Source: Streptomyces antarcticus (lineage in GTDB: Bacteria; Actinomycetota; Actinomycetes; Streptomycetales; Streptomycetaceae). From it: a DNA stretch of 64,000 bases. Position 1 is the stretch's first letter. Each line of letters opens with the position of its first letter. The stretch lies in contig NZ_JAPNLM010000003.1 in the NCBI RefSeq assembly GCF_026627255.1, positions 1-64,000 of the forward strand. The letters are read 5' to 3'. The notes beneath the pieces were generated by a model, which was not told the DNA's origin, did no database searches, and saw only the letters and a list, made by a program, of their open reading frames with translations. Shown here one piece after another: positions 8,885 to 18,393 of the stretch. The position numbers were made by a program, and so were the translations under genes.

Positions 8885-10021
8885 ATGATCGACGACGAAT
8901 CTACGGTCGCCGATGGCGGTGAGCCAACGGAGCCTGCCAAAACTCGGTCGCCCTATAGCGAGCGGCCCATCGCGCGCGCCCAGCAGGTTAAGGCGCAGGA
9001 ACTGATCGAGCGGCTCGTCGCGGAGGGGCGCGTCCGGATTGCTGATCTCGATGATGACGAGGTCGCTGAGTGGCGGCGCGTCGTCAATTACGCGAAGCGC
9101 CACGGCCTGGAGCCGGCGGGCAAGCGCATCGAGAAGGTCCCTTATGGCGGGCCGGGGTTGGAGCAGTTCCTTGCGGAGGGCCCGCATCCTAACGCGCGGA
9201 GCCAGGGGCCGCAGGTGGGCGGGGGGCCCGTTCCTGTCCCCGCTCGGCTGGGTCACCTGCATCCAGTAGTGGCTGCGCTCAAAGACGACGAGCGTCGGTT
9301 AATGATGCCGCCTGCGCTGCGCCGTAGGTCGCTTCTGCTGTTGCAGGGCCTGGCGGCTGAGGCGGTACGGCGAGGGTATGAGGTGCGGCGGGCAAGGTCA
9401 TCCTCCTCCCGGCGCGAGGGCGGAGTGGACGTCACTGTCGATGGCTTTGCGTACACCGTCTCCGCCAGGCAGGAGTTCCCGGAGTCCACGAATCCGGAGC
9501 GCTCCGCTCGTCTCGTAGTGGAGCTTGCCCATGGTCTGACCGGTCGGCCTGGTCGCTGGCGGGATCGGAAGACCCGGACACTTGAAGAAGCCCTGGGCCT
9601 GATTCTTGAAGAGATCGAGGCGCGAGCTGTCGAGGACACTCGCCGCCGGCAGGATGAGCGGCAGGCCAGGGCAGAACGCGAGGTCCGTTGGCAGGCGGCC
9701 ATGGACGCGGCGAAGGAACAAGCCCTTCGTGAACAACTTGCCCAGGTGCTGCGTGAAGAGGCCGGGGGGTGGCGAGAAGCGGCTGCTCTCAGTGCGTACT
9801 GCATGGCTCTGGAACGTCGTATCGGAGAGTCGGACGGCGCCGGGGACGAGGCGGCACTGGACTCGGCCCGACGCTGGTTGGAGTGGGCAAGGGAGTATGT
9901 AAAGTCGATAGACCCCTTGAGCGGGCTTCCAGGCATGCCCCACACACGTGAACCCACGCCGGAGGAGCTTAAGCCTCACCTCAGGGAGTGGAACCCCCAC
10001 GAACCCGAACCGCGTCGCTGA
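8885..10021 (+). CDS. Hypothetical coiled-coil accessory protein
   Basis: A 378-residue soluble protein that I cannot place in a functional family. The N-terminal third has a charged helix-rich module (AQELIERLVAEGRVRIADLD and then RVVNYAKRHGLEPAGKRIEK) of the kind seen in proteins carried on actinomycete accessory elements. A middle alpha/beta part surrounds VDVTVDGFAYTVSA. The C-terminal half is strongly charged and probably coiled coil (EDTRRRQDERQARAEREVRW). Codon use is less GC-biased than in neighbouring housekeeping genes, consistent with transfer. The start could be 8864 or 8885; the latter gives MIDDEST. No membrane segment or signal peptide. Confidence 0.6.
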   Translation: MIDDESTVADGGEPTEPAKTRSPYSERPIARAQQVKAQELIERLVAEGRVRIADLDDDEVAEWRRVVNYAKRHGLEPAGKRIEKVPYGGPGLEQFLAEGPHPNARSQGPQVGGGPVPVPARLGHLHPVVAALKDDERRLMMPPALRRRSLLLLQGLAAEAVRRGYEVRRARSSSSRREGGVDVTVDGFAYTVSARQEFPESTNPERSARLVVELAHGLTGRPGRWRDRKTRTLEEALGLILEEIEARAVEDTRRRQDERQARAEREVRWQAAMDAAKEQALREQLAQVLREEAGGWREAAALSAYCMALERRIGESDGAGDEAALDSARRWLEWAREYVKSIDPLSGLPGMPHTREPTPEELKPHLREWNPHEPEPRR

Positions 10022-10057
10022 GGGTGGCGGCGCAGTGGGCCCGGGCCAGGCAGGGTC

Positions 10058-10231
10058 CTACTTCAGGGCCAGCGTGATGCTGACCGTCCCCTCGTAGGCC
10101 CCGGACGCGATGGCCTCCGGAGCGGACGGGCAGATTTCCAGCGGCATGGAGATGGACGCACCGGGCAGGGCTCCGTCGAACAGGTCATCCACGGCGAAGA
10201 CGGTCTCCTTCTCGGACAGGCAGGACCACGG
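10058..10231 (-). pseudogene. C-terminal fragment of an unknown protein
   Basis: Reading leftward, about 57 residues make sense as a folded C-terminus (ETVFAVDDLFDGALPGASIS and then EICPSAPEAIASGAYEGTVS), ending at 10058. There is an in-frame stop immediately upstream and no start codon or ribosome-binding site, so the rest of the gene has been lost. The alternating hydrophobic pattern suggests a beta-rich domain. The family is unknown. Confidence 0.4.
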
Positions 10232-10431
10232 CTTCGCTCAGCATCAGTCGCGGCGCACCCTGACACCGTTCCACTGCGCAGGACTGCGGAAGCGTGTACG
10301 ACGCGGGCGTGCTGCTGCGGCAAGGATCGCCGGCGTGAAAAATTGTCCTCCAATTTTTTCGGGGTGATCTTAGGTGAGCGGCGGATCAGGGGGCGCCATG
10401 CGTTAGCGTGGCAAGCGTTGATGGCGAGCCC

Positions 10432-10688
10432 CCGTGCTGGTTCGTGCTGACTTTTGAGGCGCAGTAGGGGTAAACGTGCAGGTCAGGGCGATTTCATGAG
10501 ATTCCTGCACACCTTTTTGACGCATTCCTTATCATGAATGCTCATTCGAGCGCAAACATGCAGGTCAAGCGCTTGGGCCTCGCCTCTCGGTGGGGCCCTC
10601 CTGCATCCCCGTGCTGATCTGGTGCTGACCTCTCATCACCCGTCATCACCCCTGGGAACCTCAACCGTGCTGGGTCGGTGCTGACTTA
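10432..10688 (+). repeat. Three spaced direct repeats in non-coding DNA
   Basis: The pattern CCGTGCTG-N5/6-GTGCTGAC-YT occurs at 10432-10453, 10609-10631 and 10665-10688. A second element, AAC(G/A)TGCAGGTCA, occurs at 10473-10490 and 10555-10571. None of the intervening DNA is coding, and it is A+T-richer than its surroundings. Spaced direct repeats of this sort are typical of recombinase arm sites or an element's control region, but no integrase gene remains nearby. Confidence 0.5.
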
Positions 10689-11107
10689 GACAAGCCCGGC
10701 CTCGATGCCTTCGGTGGTTACCGGCAAGCTGAGCGACCAAGATCCGACCGGCGAACTCGCGAGATCGGTCTGAGTGGTGACAGTGCATGGACGGTAGATG
10801 TAAGTCAGCCACCGCAGACCGATGCGGTTCGATCCCTGCGGGAGCGGAATACCTGGGTGGCACGATTCCGCCCGGCTTCAGGTCGCACATCTTCCGGACT
10901 GGAATTGTGTAGTCGGTGAACATGCCCGGGGTGCCGAGGAGCCCGTGTGCGATTGAATCTCGGGCGGCGTAGGGGAGAATTGGTCGTCCCACGCCTTCGG
11001 CTCTTCGCATGCCAGTGAGCGGATCTCACGGGGCCTTGCGGCGGGTCAGGTGCAGGTTCGCCGATGCAGTTGGCTGTTGTGGGCGGGCCCTGTCTTGCAA
11101 AGCGTAA
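10689..11107. other. Non-coding stretch of decayed accessory DNA
   Basis: No credible gene. At about 10829 a GGTTCGATCCCTGCGGG motif resembles the T-arm and 3' end of a tRNA, but no complete cloverleaf can be folded around it; it may be a tRNA-derived attachment-site scar. Confidence 0.25.
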
Positions 11108-12439
<1,332 letters not shown>

Positions 12440-12450
<11 letters not shown>

Positions 12451-13237
12451 CGTCCTCGTGGGCAAGTGGTTCGATCGGGTCCGGCTCGGTCATGGGCGGG
12501 ACATCCCGCTTTTCCTCCACGTCCGGCCGCGCGAACAGGATCGGCACGGGCTGGTCGCCCGCGTCGAAGCTGACGTGCTCCGGCGCCGCGACCTGCTGTG
12601 GAACAGCGCTGAGCCTACGCCGGGTCGGCGTGGCAGGCAGGAGCAGGGGTTCGGGTGCGACGACCCAGTCGAGGCTGCCCTGATCGTCGAGGAGGGAGGC
12701 CACGCCCCAGTACGGCTTGAGCAGGCCATGGGGGTTACAGGCGTACGGGACCAGCACCAGACGGGTGCCTTCGGGGAGGGCCGCCAGTTTGGGTCGCACC
12801 TCGACAGGGCCGTGGCCGAGATCCGCGTCGTCGAAGAGCGCGGCCTGGCGGGGCTCGGGGGCGAAGGTGAACAGCTCGCGGACGAACGGGCCAACGGAGG
12901 GCAGTTTCGCCTGGTGGACGCTGATGTCCTCGGTCGCGAAGCGGAACGGGTAGAGCAGCCCGCGCTCGAGGTGGACGAGGTTGAAGGGGAAGCCGTTCGG
13001 CTTGAAGACTGTCGCCCCTTCGACGTCCTCGAACTGACGGGCCACCTGGCGGTACGAACCGGGCCAACGGGTCCAGCCGTAGGGGTGGTTGCTCTCGACA
13101 TCGCCCTCGTGTTGAGCGGCGCGAGCGTTCTCCTGCATGTCGACGAGCGCTTGGCCGAGACGGTCGCGTACGAGGTCGACCCGGTCCTTGCCGAACAGGT
13201 CTACAGCCCAAGGAGGTTGTGCGTGGTTCACGTTCAC
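12440..13237 (-). CDS. Unknown partner protein of the XRE-ImmA/IrrE gene
   Basis: A 265-residue soluble protein without a signal peptide or membrane segment, and no family that I recognise. Notable conserved-looking patches are HPYGWTRWPGSYRQVA, FKPNGFPFNLVHLERG and LVLVPYACNPHGLLKPYWG; the C-terminus is very acidic (EPDPIEPLAHEDDED). The GTG at 13237 is preferred over an upstream start because it follows AAGGACC and the body starts at VNVNHAQPPW. It is the first gene of a two-gene unit with the XRE-ImmA/IrrE protein, which suggests a regulated pair, perhaps a toxin-antitoxin or defence module, but this is inference from position only. Confidence 0.6.
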
Positions 13238-13264
13238 CGGTCCTTCCCGATGAGGCACTTCCGA

Positions 13265-13335
13265 ATGAAGCGCAAGAACACGCTCGCTACTTTAGTTTGT
13301 CTCCACTATTTTGCACAACAACTTCATTCGGGGCT
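13265..13335 (-). promoter_or_regulatory. A+T-rich promoter of the XRE-ImmA/IrrE unit
   Basis: The DNA directly upstream of the two-gene unit is strikingly A+T-rich for this genome (for example ACTTTAGTTTGTCTCCACT at about 13289). It is a likely promoter and possible binding site for the XRE-domain protein itself. Confidence 0.4.
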
Positions 13336-13400
13336 CGCCGTGCTATCGGGCCGGCGGCCGAGCCCGCGTCTGGTGCGGCCTGTCTGAGTGAGTGGTGCCG

Positions 13401-13670
13401 GATGGCTGGGGCCGCTGCTGCTCGCCCCGGACCTTGTCGCGGACTTTGGGACCTCGCTGGGCATACCTTCGGCCTGGCTGCTCTGACCGGCATCGCACTG
13501 TCCGAGGAACCCTGGAATCCGGGGTCGGAGGCGGCCGACGGAATCGAGTTGATCTGGGACCTGCGGCGCCTGTCCGTCGATCAGGTGCGGCACGTCACCG
13601 ATGCGGCAGCAGCCATGCAGCCGAGGCCGAACAGGCCCTGGGCCTGGGGGCTCCACAACGTGATCCGCCC
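13401..13670 (+). pseudogene. Possible gene remnant
   Basis: A rightward reading contains about 70 residues with sensible composition (GHTFGLAALTGIALSEEPW and GIELIWDLRRLSVDQVRHV), but the sequence before and after it in the same frame is arginine- and proline-rich junk. There is no convincing start. I interpret it as a fragment of a lost gene of unknown family. Confidence 0.25.
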
Positions 13671-14065
13671 CTGCGGTGTCCAGGACCACCGCGGCCACGC
13701 TCAGAACTCAGCAGACCGCGTTGCTCGGAGGGAACCACTCTCACTGGGCCGGGCTGGGCCCGGAACGCCTCGGACGCGACCATGACCGGACCTCCTTCAC
13801 CCACTGAGGCGGGACTCCGACCCGGCGCTCCAGCCCCTCACTCGCCCGTGTCGGCGCTCCTCCCATCCTTCTCTCGCCCCGCCCGGGCGGTACCTCCGAC
13901 AGCGGCTGCCTGGCGGGAAGGCCCCCAGGGCTGCGGCGTGTGGGCCGCCGCCCGGCGGAGGCGGCACGTCGAGAGCGGCTGGGTTCACGGCGCGGGCTGA
14001 TCTCGTGGTGCGAACAGGACCGTCCGTGTAGCGTCAGCGCTAGCTGTCATGGTTCCGAAGTACCG

Positions 14066-14095
14066 GTCGCCCGTGAGCGCACGTTCACGGGCGAC
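14066..14095 (+). promoter_or_regulatory. Hairpin in the cspA leader
   Basis: GTCGCCCGTGA at 14066-14076 and TCACGGGCGAC at 14085-14095 form a perfect 11-bp stem with an 8-base loop, followed by TTT. It lies about 90 bases upstream of the cold-shock gene. It may be a terminator/attenuator or a thermosensitive leader element of cspA. Confidence 0.5.
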
Positions 14096-14183
14096 TTTGC
14101 TGTTCACAGTCTCTGAGGACCAGGGCGATCACCTCCGGCTCCCGCACGGTGCGGGACCGATTTCGAGTCCCCTCGGAGGACAC

Positions 14184-14387
14184 ATGGCCACCGGAACCGT
14201 GAAGTGGTTCAACTCGGAAAAGGGCTTCGGCTTCATCGAGCAGGACGGCGGCGGCCCGGACGCCTTCGCCCACTACTCAAACATCGCCAGCTCCGGCTTC
14301 CGCGAACTTCAGGAAGGCCAGAAGGTGAACTTCGACGTCACCCAGGGCCAGAAGGGCCCGCAGGCGGAGAACATCACCCCCGCCTGA
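14184..14387 (+). CDS. cspA: Cold-shock protein CspA family
   Basis: A 67-residue single cold-shock domain protein. Both RNA-binding motifs are intact: KGFGFI at residues about 16-21 and a second motif DAFAHYS in place of VFVHFS. It binds single-stranded RNA/DNA and acts as an RNA chaperone after temperature downshift or growth arrest. The GGAGGACAC ribosome-binding site precedes the ATG at 14184. A long leader with an 11-bp hairpin lies upstream and a strong intrinsic terminator follows. The Ala in DAFAHYS instead of the usual Val is a variant found in actinobacterial Csp proteins. Confidence 0.95.
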   Translation: MATGTVKWFNSEKGFGFIEQDGGGPDAFAHYSNIASSGFRELQEGQKVNFDVTQGQKGPQAENITPA

Positions 14388-14439
14388 GCCTTCGCCTCCT
14401 TCACGGAGGCCGCTGTATTTGCGGCGTTCGCCGTGTGAA

Positions 14440-14471
14440 AGCCCGGCCGGGTCGTAACTGCCGGCCGGGCT
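14440..14471 (+). terminator. Intrinsic terminator after cspA
   Basis: AGCCCGGCCGG and CCGGCCGGGCT form an 11-bp G+C-rich stem around a short loop, followed by CTCTT. It lies about 50 bases past the cspA stop. Confidence 0.8.
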
Positions 14472-14604
14472 CTCTTAAAGACCCCCGGTGCGGCCCCTTC
14501 CAGCCGCCCGGAGGAGCCCTCGGGTCAGCGGCGCCCGCGCCCGGGCTGCCGGAGCGGCATCCCGTGGTTGGTTCCGCGCCGTACGGGCAGCCGCGAAAGG
14601 CCGG

Positions 14605-14766
14605 TCAGTCCTCCCGGCCCTCCAGGAGCCGCTTGCGCAGGTACAACAGCGCCGCGGTGTCCGCGACCTCGGCCAGCTCCGTCAGCAGGGCCCGGATCCG
14701 GCGGTCATCACCCGCTTCGACCGCTTCAACGATCCGTTCGACCGTCTGCCTGGCCTGCGGGGGCAC
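14605..14766 (-). CDS. Small helical protein, unknown function
   Basis: Fifty-three residues from a GTG at 14766, almost entirely helical with heptad-like charge pattern (VERIVEAVEAGDDRRIRALL then TELAEVADTAALLYLRKRLL). It has good codon bias, unlike the overlapping frames. A GGAG lies about 14 bases upstream of the start. No domain is recognised; it could be a small regulatory or structural protein of the surrounding stress island. Confidence 0.5.
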   Translation of the reverse strand: MPPQARQTVERIVEAVEAGDDRRIRALLTELAEVADTAALLYLRKRLLEGRED

Positions 14767-14919
14767 CGCCCGCCGGATCGCTCCACTCGTGCGTCATCTG
14801 CTCCCCCTTTACCCCCGCCACAGGTCACCGCCCCGAGCAGAACACAACCCAGCATCCCGGGCCGAAACCGGTGCCTGCCGACGTCAGCCGCCCCAAGGGC
14901 CGTCGGGTAGATACAACAG

Positions 14920-14953
14920 GGCCCCCTGACGCCGGGTGCGGAATCAGGGGGCC
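14920..14953. terminator. Hairpin, probable terminator
   Basis: GGCCCCCTGA at 14920-14929 pairs perfectly with TCAGGGGGCC at 14944-14953. The hairpin lies between two leftward genes. No T-run follows on either strand, so the terminator call is tentative. Confidence 0.4.
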
Positions 14954-15045
14954 GTCCGCGCCGCCTGCCCGGGGGGTGTGGGCCGTCGGCGCGTGTTGTC
15001 GGGTTCAACGACACAGGCGGCGGCCGGTCACGCCGGTCGGGCTGA

Positions 15046-15237
15046 TCAAGTGTGCTGGCGGCTGTTGGGGCCTTCCTGGTCACCGGCGCTCTCGTCGTTG
15101 AACCAGTAGTCACCGGCGGCCAGATACCGGAAGGAGTGCGTGCTCTTGCTCGCCAGCGCGACCGTGACGGCCCGTTTTCCGTCCTTGCGCGTGCGCAGGG
15201 TGTGGACGCCGGGCTGCCAGTGGTTGAAGTCGCCCAC
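15046..15237 (-). CDS. Truncated CBM48/AMPK-beta-like mini-protein
   Basis: Sixty-three residues beginning VGDFNHWQPGVHTLRTRKDG and containing HSFRYLAAGDYWFNDESA. These are the core of an early-set (CBM48-like, isoamylase N-terminal/AMPK-beta) domain, which usually binds glycogen or starch chains. The paralogue at 16551-16892 is longer at the N-terminus (ends PPGPVSVVGDF). Here the sequence PAERPPGPVSV is present in frame upstream of the GTG, but no start codon precedes it before a stop. The N-terminal strand appears lost, or the gene has become shorter. Confidence 0.55.
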   Translation of the reverse strand: MGDFNHWQPGVHTLRTRKDGKRAVTVALASKSTHSFRYLAAGDYWFNDESAGDQEGPNSRQHT

Positions 15238-15324
15238 GACGCTGACCGGGCCGGGCGGGCGCTCAGCGGGGAGTCTTCGGCCGCCTGCAGCCGCTGTGAC
15301 CGACGAGCTTCTCCAACGAGAGAG

Positions 15325-15498
15325 TCAGCGCAGCGTGCGGTGATGCCGGCCGGAGCGCCGGATGTGCAGGACCGGGTACACCAGGGCGGCGACGAACACC
15401 ACGATGCCGATGACCAGGAGATAGACCAGCCCTTCGGCGACAGCGCCGATGATGCCCAGCACCATTGCCACGATGATCAGGATCAGGAAGAGCGCCAT
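15325..15498 (-). CDS. Small hydrophobic two-helix membrane protein
   Basis: A 57-residue protein, almost wholly hydrophobic (ALFLILIIVAMVLGIIGAVA then LVYLLVIGIVVFVAALVYPV), with a basic C-terminal tail (HIRRSGRHHRTLR). It has the features of the small 'hydrophobic protein' found near stress genes in many streptomycetes. GGAGGTGCCTTGAGCC precedes the ATG and contains a strong ribosome-binding site. Function unknown; membrane location is clear. Confidence 0.7.
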   Translation of the reverse strand: MALFLILIIVAMVLGIIGAVAEGLVYLLVIGIVVFVAALVYPVLHIRRSGRHHRTLR

Positions 15499-15526
15499 GG
15501 CTCAAGGCACCTCCTTGACGGTCTGG

Positions 15527-15877
15527 TCAGCGGCGGGCGAGCTGCCGCTCACCGTTCGCGCCGGGTTGGTAGGACAGGCCGTAGTGCGAGAAGACCGCGG
15601 CCTCGTCCTCGGCGGGCAGGACGTCGTCCGTGCCGATCGGCGGGGAGTTCTTCACCAGCGACCGGTCGTAGTCGACCTTGAGGTAGCCGGGCCCGACGAT
15701 CGCAGCGTTCAGCGGGACGAAGACCAGGTGACGCCGGGTGGGCAGCCCAACCTGGACGGTGGCCATGGCCGGCTCATCGGTGCTGGTATCCACGTAGACG
15801 GCTTCCCGGTTCCCTTCGCACTGCGGTGTGACCGAGCCGGTGCACTTCTCAGCCTGCCCCGCAATGCCCGCCCACAC
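15527..15877 (-). pseudogene. PRC-barrel domain protein, N-terminally damaged
   Basis: The C-terminal 80 residues are convincing for an actinobacterial PRC-barrel protein (EPAMATVQVGLPTRRHLVFV and then NAAIVGPGYLKVDYD, ending YGLSYQPGANGERQLARR). Complete members have a longer N-terminus carrying the first strands of the barrel. Here the sequence before VYVDTSTDEP (MWAGIAGQAEKCTGSVTPQC) does not fit. The first half is therefore either deleted or out of frame. A start at 15766 (MATVQVG) would give a 79-residue half-domain. PRC-barrel proteins are often stress-linked in streptomycetes. Confidence 0.55.
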
Positions 15878-16083
15878 CAGCCTGGACGCCCCTCCCGCGC
15901 CACTTTCGGGCGGTCGGTCCTGAGGGTTCTCCCCGGGTGGGTGACGCGCGACCGGCCGGCACCCTTCTCCAGAGCGAGCTTGATCTCATCATCCGGTAGC
16001 AGTTACAGGGCGTGACAATCGAAGACAATGGCCGTTGACAAGCAGGCGGGCCTGCCTGCCGGTCAACGGCGGGCGGGACGTGA

Positions 16084-16123
16084 CAGAGCCCGGCCCGGGT
16101 GACTGTGAACCGGCCGGGCTCTG
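16084..16123. terminator. Bidirectional-type hairpin terminator
   Basis: CAGAGCCCGGCC at 16084-16095 pairs with GGCCGGGCTCTG at 16112-16123, a perfect 12-bp stem. It lies 24 bases beyond the stop of the leftward gene at 16147-16347. Confidence 0.75.
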
Positions 16124-16146
16124 CGTGCGTGGGGTACTGCTCTGCT

Positions 16147-16347
16147 TTACAGCTCTTCGTCGCGCAGGTCTCGCTCTTCGTGGAGCGAGTATTCCTCGTG
16201 GCGCCGCTTGGTCTCCTCGGGGCTCTTGCCGCGGGACGGCTGGCCCGGCTGCTGGGGGTGGACCGGGTCCTGGCCGGGCCGCTGCGGGCGCTCCTGCTCC
16301 TCGCGGCCCTTGCCCGGCTCCTGGCGCTTGTCCTGCGTACCGCCCAT
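16147..16347 (-). CDS. Small charged disordered protein
   Basis: A 66-residue, extremely polar protein rich in Gln, Pro, Glu, Lys and Arg (GREEQERPQRPGQDPVHPQQ; SPEETKRRHEEYSLHEERD), predicted to be intrinsically disordered. The start at 16347 (MGGTQDKRQEPGK) is preceded by AGGAGTCGCC, a good ribosome-binding site; the longer frame has none. Similar small proteins are found beside stress genes in Streptomyces, but no function is established. A strong hairpin terminator follows. Confidence 0.6.
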   Translation of the reverse strand: MGGTQDKRQEPGKGREEQERPQRPGQDPVHPQQPGQPSRGKSPEETKRRHEEYSLHEERDLRDEEL

Positions 16348-16550
16348 GACGGCGACTCCTCTGATGCGGGGGTAAAGCCTCATTTCTCACGCTCACACGG
16401 ACAGTTACCCTTCGCACCATTTCAGCTATGGATCGTGGCGCAGGGGTGATGTCGCGAGACCGGGGCGGCTGCGTCGGAATGCGGACCGTGTCTCCGGTGC
16501 CGAGGATGAGCGGGATCCCCCGCCCGCCCTGCTGTCAGGAGTGCACCGCC

Positions 16551-16892
16551 ATGCTGGAGCGCAAACCGCGCAAGGACCGCACCGAGGTCACCTTCGTCCT
16601 GCCCGCCGACACCCCGCCCGGCCCGGTCAGCGTGGTGGGCGACTTCAACGACTGGCAGCCCGGCACCCACACGCTCACCCCGCGCAGCAACGGCACCCGG
16701 GCGGTCACCATCGCCCTGCCCGGCAAGAGCGAGCACTCCTTCCGCTACCTCGCGGCCGGCGATTACTGGTTCGACGAGGAGAGCGCCGACAGCCACGACG
16801 GCCTCAACAGCCGCCTGCCACCTGAAATGGCCCAACCGGCAGGGGCCGTCGTCGTTCCCGGGCCTGCCGCTCTCACGGCATCGGTTCAATGA
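16551..16892 (+). CDS. CBM48/AMPK-beta-like single-domain protein
   Basis: A 113-residue protein consisting of one early-set domain, seen as RTEVTFVLPADTPPGPVSVV, GDFNDWQPGTHTL and HSFRYLAAGDYWFDEESA. It is the type of carbohydrate-binding module found in glycogen branching and debranching enzymes and in AMPK beta, but stands alone with no catalytic domain. It begins MLERKPRKDRTEV after GTGCACCGCC. The closely similar, shorter copy at 15046-15237 lies on the opposite strand. Possible roles are glycogen binding or a stress-linked scaffold. Its 3' end meets the disrupted STAS gene tail-to-tail. Confidence 0.7.
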   Translation: MLERKPRKDRTEVTFVLPADTPPGPVSVVGDFNDWQPGTHTLTPRSNGTRAVTIALPGKSEHSFRYLAAGDYWFDEESADSHDGLNSRLPPEMAQPAGAVVVPGPAALTASVQ

Positions 16893-17210
16893 CGGAACGG
16901 TCACGCGCCGCCACATCGGCGGTCCCAGTTCGTTGGACCTGGGCATGGAGCAGAAAACCGTTTCGCCTCCGGTGCGAGCCGGCAGCAGGCCGGTGGAATC
17001 CATGAACGCGACACCGTGAAGGTCGATCATGAGGACCCGTTCGTGCACGGTGATCTGGTCCAGTGCCCGGGCAAGGATCGCCGCGGCGCCCGCGTCGAGA
17101 TCCCCGCTGACGCCGATCAAGAGCGTGCTTCCACAGCTCTCGACCTCCGTGGTGATCAACGGGCCTCCCCTTCCTCCGCCCCCCGGACACCGGGTCCGAG
17201 AGGCCCTCAT
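16873..17210 (-). pseudogene. STAS-domain (anti-sigma factor antagonist-like) gene, disrupted
   Basis: From GTG/ATG near 17210 the first 80 residues look like a STAS domain (LITTEVESCGSTLLIGVSGD and RALDQITVHERVLMIDLHG, then FMDSTGLL with the conserved D-S-x-G phosphorylation loop). After the loop the same frame loses sense and runs through the convergent neighbour; the last part of a STAS fold is missing. Another frame ends at 16873 and gives a better length. I infer a frameshift just after the DSTG loop. If expressed, the domain would lack its last helix and strand. Confidence 0.5.
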
Positions 17211-17250
17211 ACTGACCCCTGTCTCCCGGTAGCTGGTATGAGGCGCGCCA

Positions 17251-17700
17251 GGCGAAAACGCGGTTCCCCAAGACCACGGTCAGGCTCGCGCCCGAGCCTC
17301 GTTCTCCGGCGCGTCGCACAGGTATGTCAGCTCCCACACCTGCTTCTGGTGCACCTCGGAAATCTTCGCCAGCCGAGGCCAGCGAGGTGCCTGGCGCACA
17401 GGCAGCGGACGAGGCCGCCACAATGCCGTGACGGCCCAGGCATGCCCGTTCCCCCGTCTGGTGTACGGCGTGTACGAGGCTCGCTTCGTTGTGCGTGGCA
17501 TGACGGCGGATGGTGAGCAGCGGGTTCGTGATCGTGGTGGCCCTGGGGCCGTGCCGGTCCAGAGTGTGGGCTGGCCGTACGGGGTCGACAAGGTGCGTTG
17601 CGCGCTGAGGGCCCAGGCTGAAGAGGCCATCGGCCGGCGGCTGGGGGTGCCGTCTGCTGGTTCCTGACCGCGTGCGACGCCTCGGCAGCGGCCGGCCCTG
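17251..17700. other. Decayed DNA between STAS and carbonic anhydrase genes
   Basis: A leftward reading holds a short segment (QKQVWELTYLCDAPENEARA) similar to a helix of the XRE-ImmA/IrrE protein (EQVWELTYALEKRV). A rightward open frame at 17428-17667 (79 codons, containing YGVDKVRCALRAQAEEAIG) has no recognised family. Both look like remnants, and I call no gene. Confidence 0.3.
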
Positions 17701-17739
17701 GCAGCGCCGCGCCCGGAGCAGGGTCGTATTCTGCTCGCC

Positions 17740-18384
17740 ATGGCCAACACCCAGACCCTGACGCCCCGTGAAGCCTTCGAGATGTTGATGGCTGGCAACC
17801 AGCGGTTCGTCGCCGGCGCGCCGGAGCACCCGAACCAGGACGCCGCCCGCCGTACCGAGGTCGTCCCGGCCCAGAACCCGTTCGCCGTGGTCTTCGGCTG
17901 CTCCGACTCCCGCTTGGCCGCCGAGATCATCTTCGATCGAGGGCTGGGCGATCTGTTCGTGGTCCGCACGGCCGGTCACGTCGCGGGCCCGGAGGTGCTG
18001 GGCAGCATCGAATACGGCGTGAGCATGCTCGCCTCCCCGCTGGTCGTGGTGCTCGGCCACGACGCGTGCGGCGCCGTCGCGGCCGCCCGCGCGACCGTCG
18101 AGGACGGCACGGCGGCAGGCGGCTACGTGCGGGACGTGATCGAGCGGGTCACCCCCAGCGTGCTGGCTGCCCGCGTCGCCGGTCTTACCGACGACGCGGA
18201 CTTCATCGCCGGGCACATACGGCACACCGTCGACCTGCTGCTGGATCGCTCCCGCGTCCTCGGGGATGCGGTCGACGCCGGGCGGGTGGCGGTGGTGGGG
18301 CTGTCGTACCGGCTGGCGGACGGCACCGCCCGCCTGGTCACCGTCCGCGGCCTTGAGGACGTGCTGGTCGGCTCGGCGCCCTGA
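17740..18384 (+). CDS. Beta-class carbonic anhydrase
   Basis: A 214-residue cytoplasmic zinc enzyme interconverting CO2 and bicarbonate. The zinc ligands and catalytic dyad are visible: CSDSR (Cys54, Asp56, Arg58) and GHDACGAV (His107, Cys110). The fold includes the conserved RTAGHVAGPEVLGSIEYGV stretch. The ATG at 17740 gives an N-terminal helix (TPREAFEMLMAGNQRFVAG) typical of the family; the upstream ribosome-binding site is weak. It is convergent with the TsaC/Sua5-like gene, nine bases apart. Confidence 0.92.
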   Translation: MANTQTLTPREAFEMLMAGNQRFVAGAPEHPNQDAARRTEVVPAQNPFAVVFGCSDSRLAAEIIFDRGLGDLFVVRTAGHVAGPEVLGSIEYGVSMLASPLVVVLGHDACGAVAAARATVEDGTAAGGYVRDVIERVTPSVLAARVAGLTDDADFIAGHIRHTVDLLLDRSRVLGDAVDAGRVAVVGLSYRLADGTARLVTVRGLEDVLVGSAP

Positions 18385-18393
18385 CGCCGGGTC

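Noticed and set aside
10805..10850. tRNA-like GGTTCGATCCCTGCGGG motif
   Set aside because: T-arm pairing is imperfect, and no acceptor, D-arm and anticodon arm can be folded around it, so I list it only as a possible attachment-site scar.
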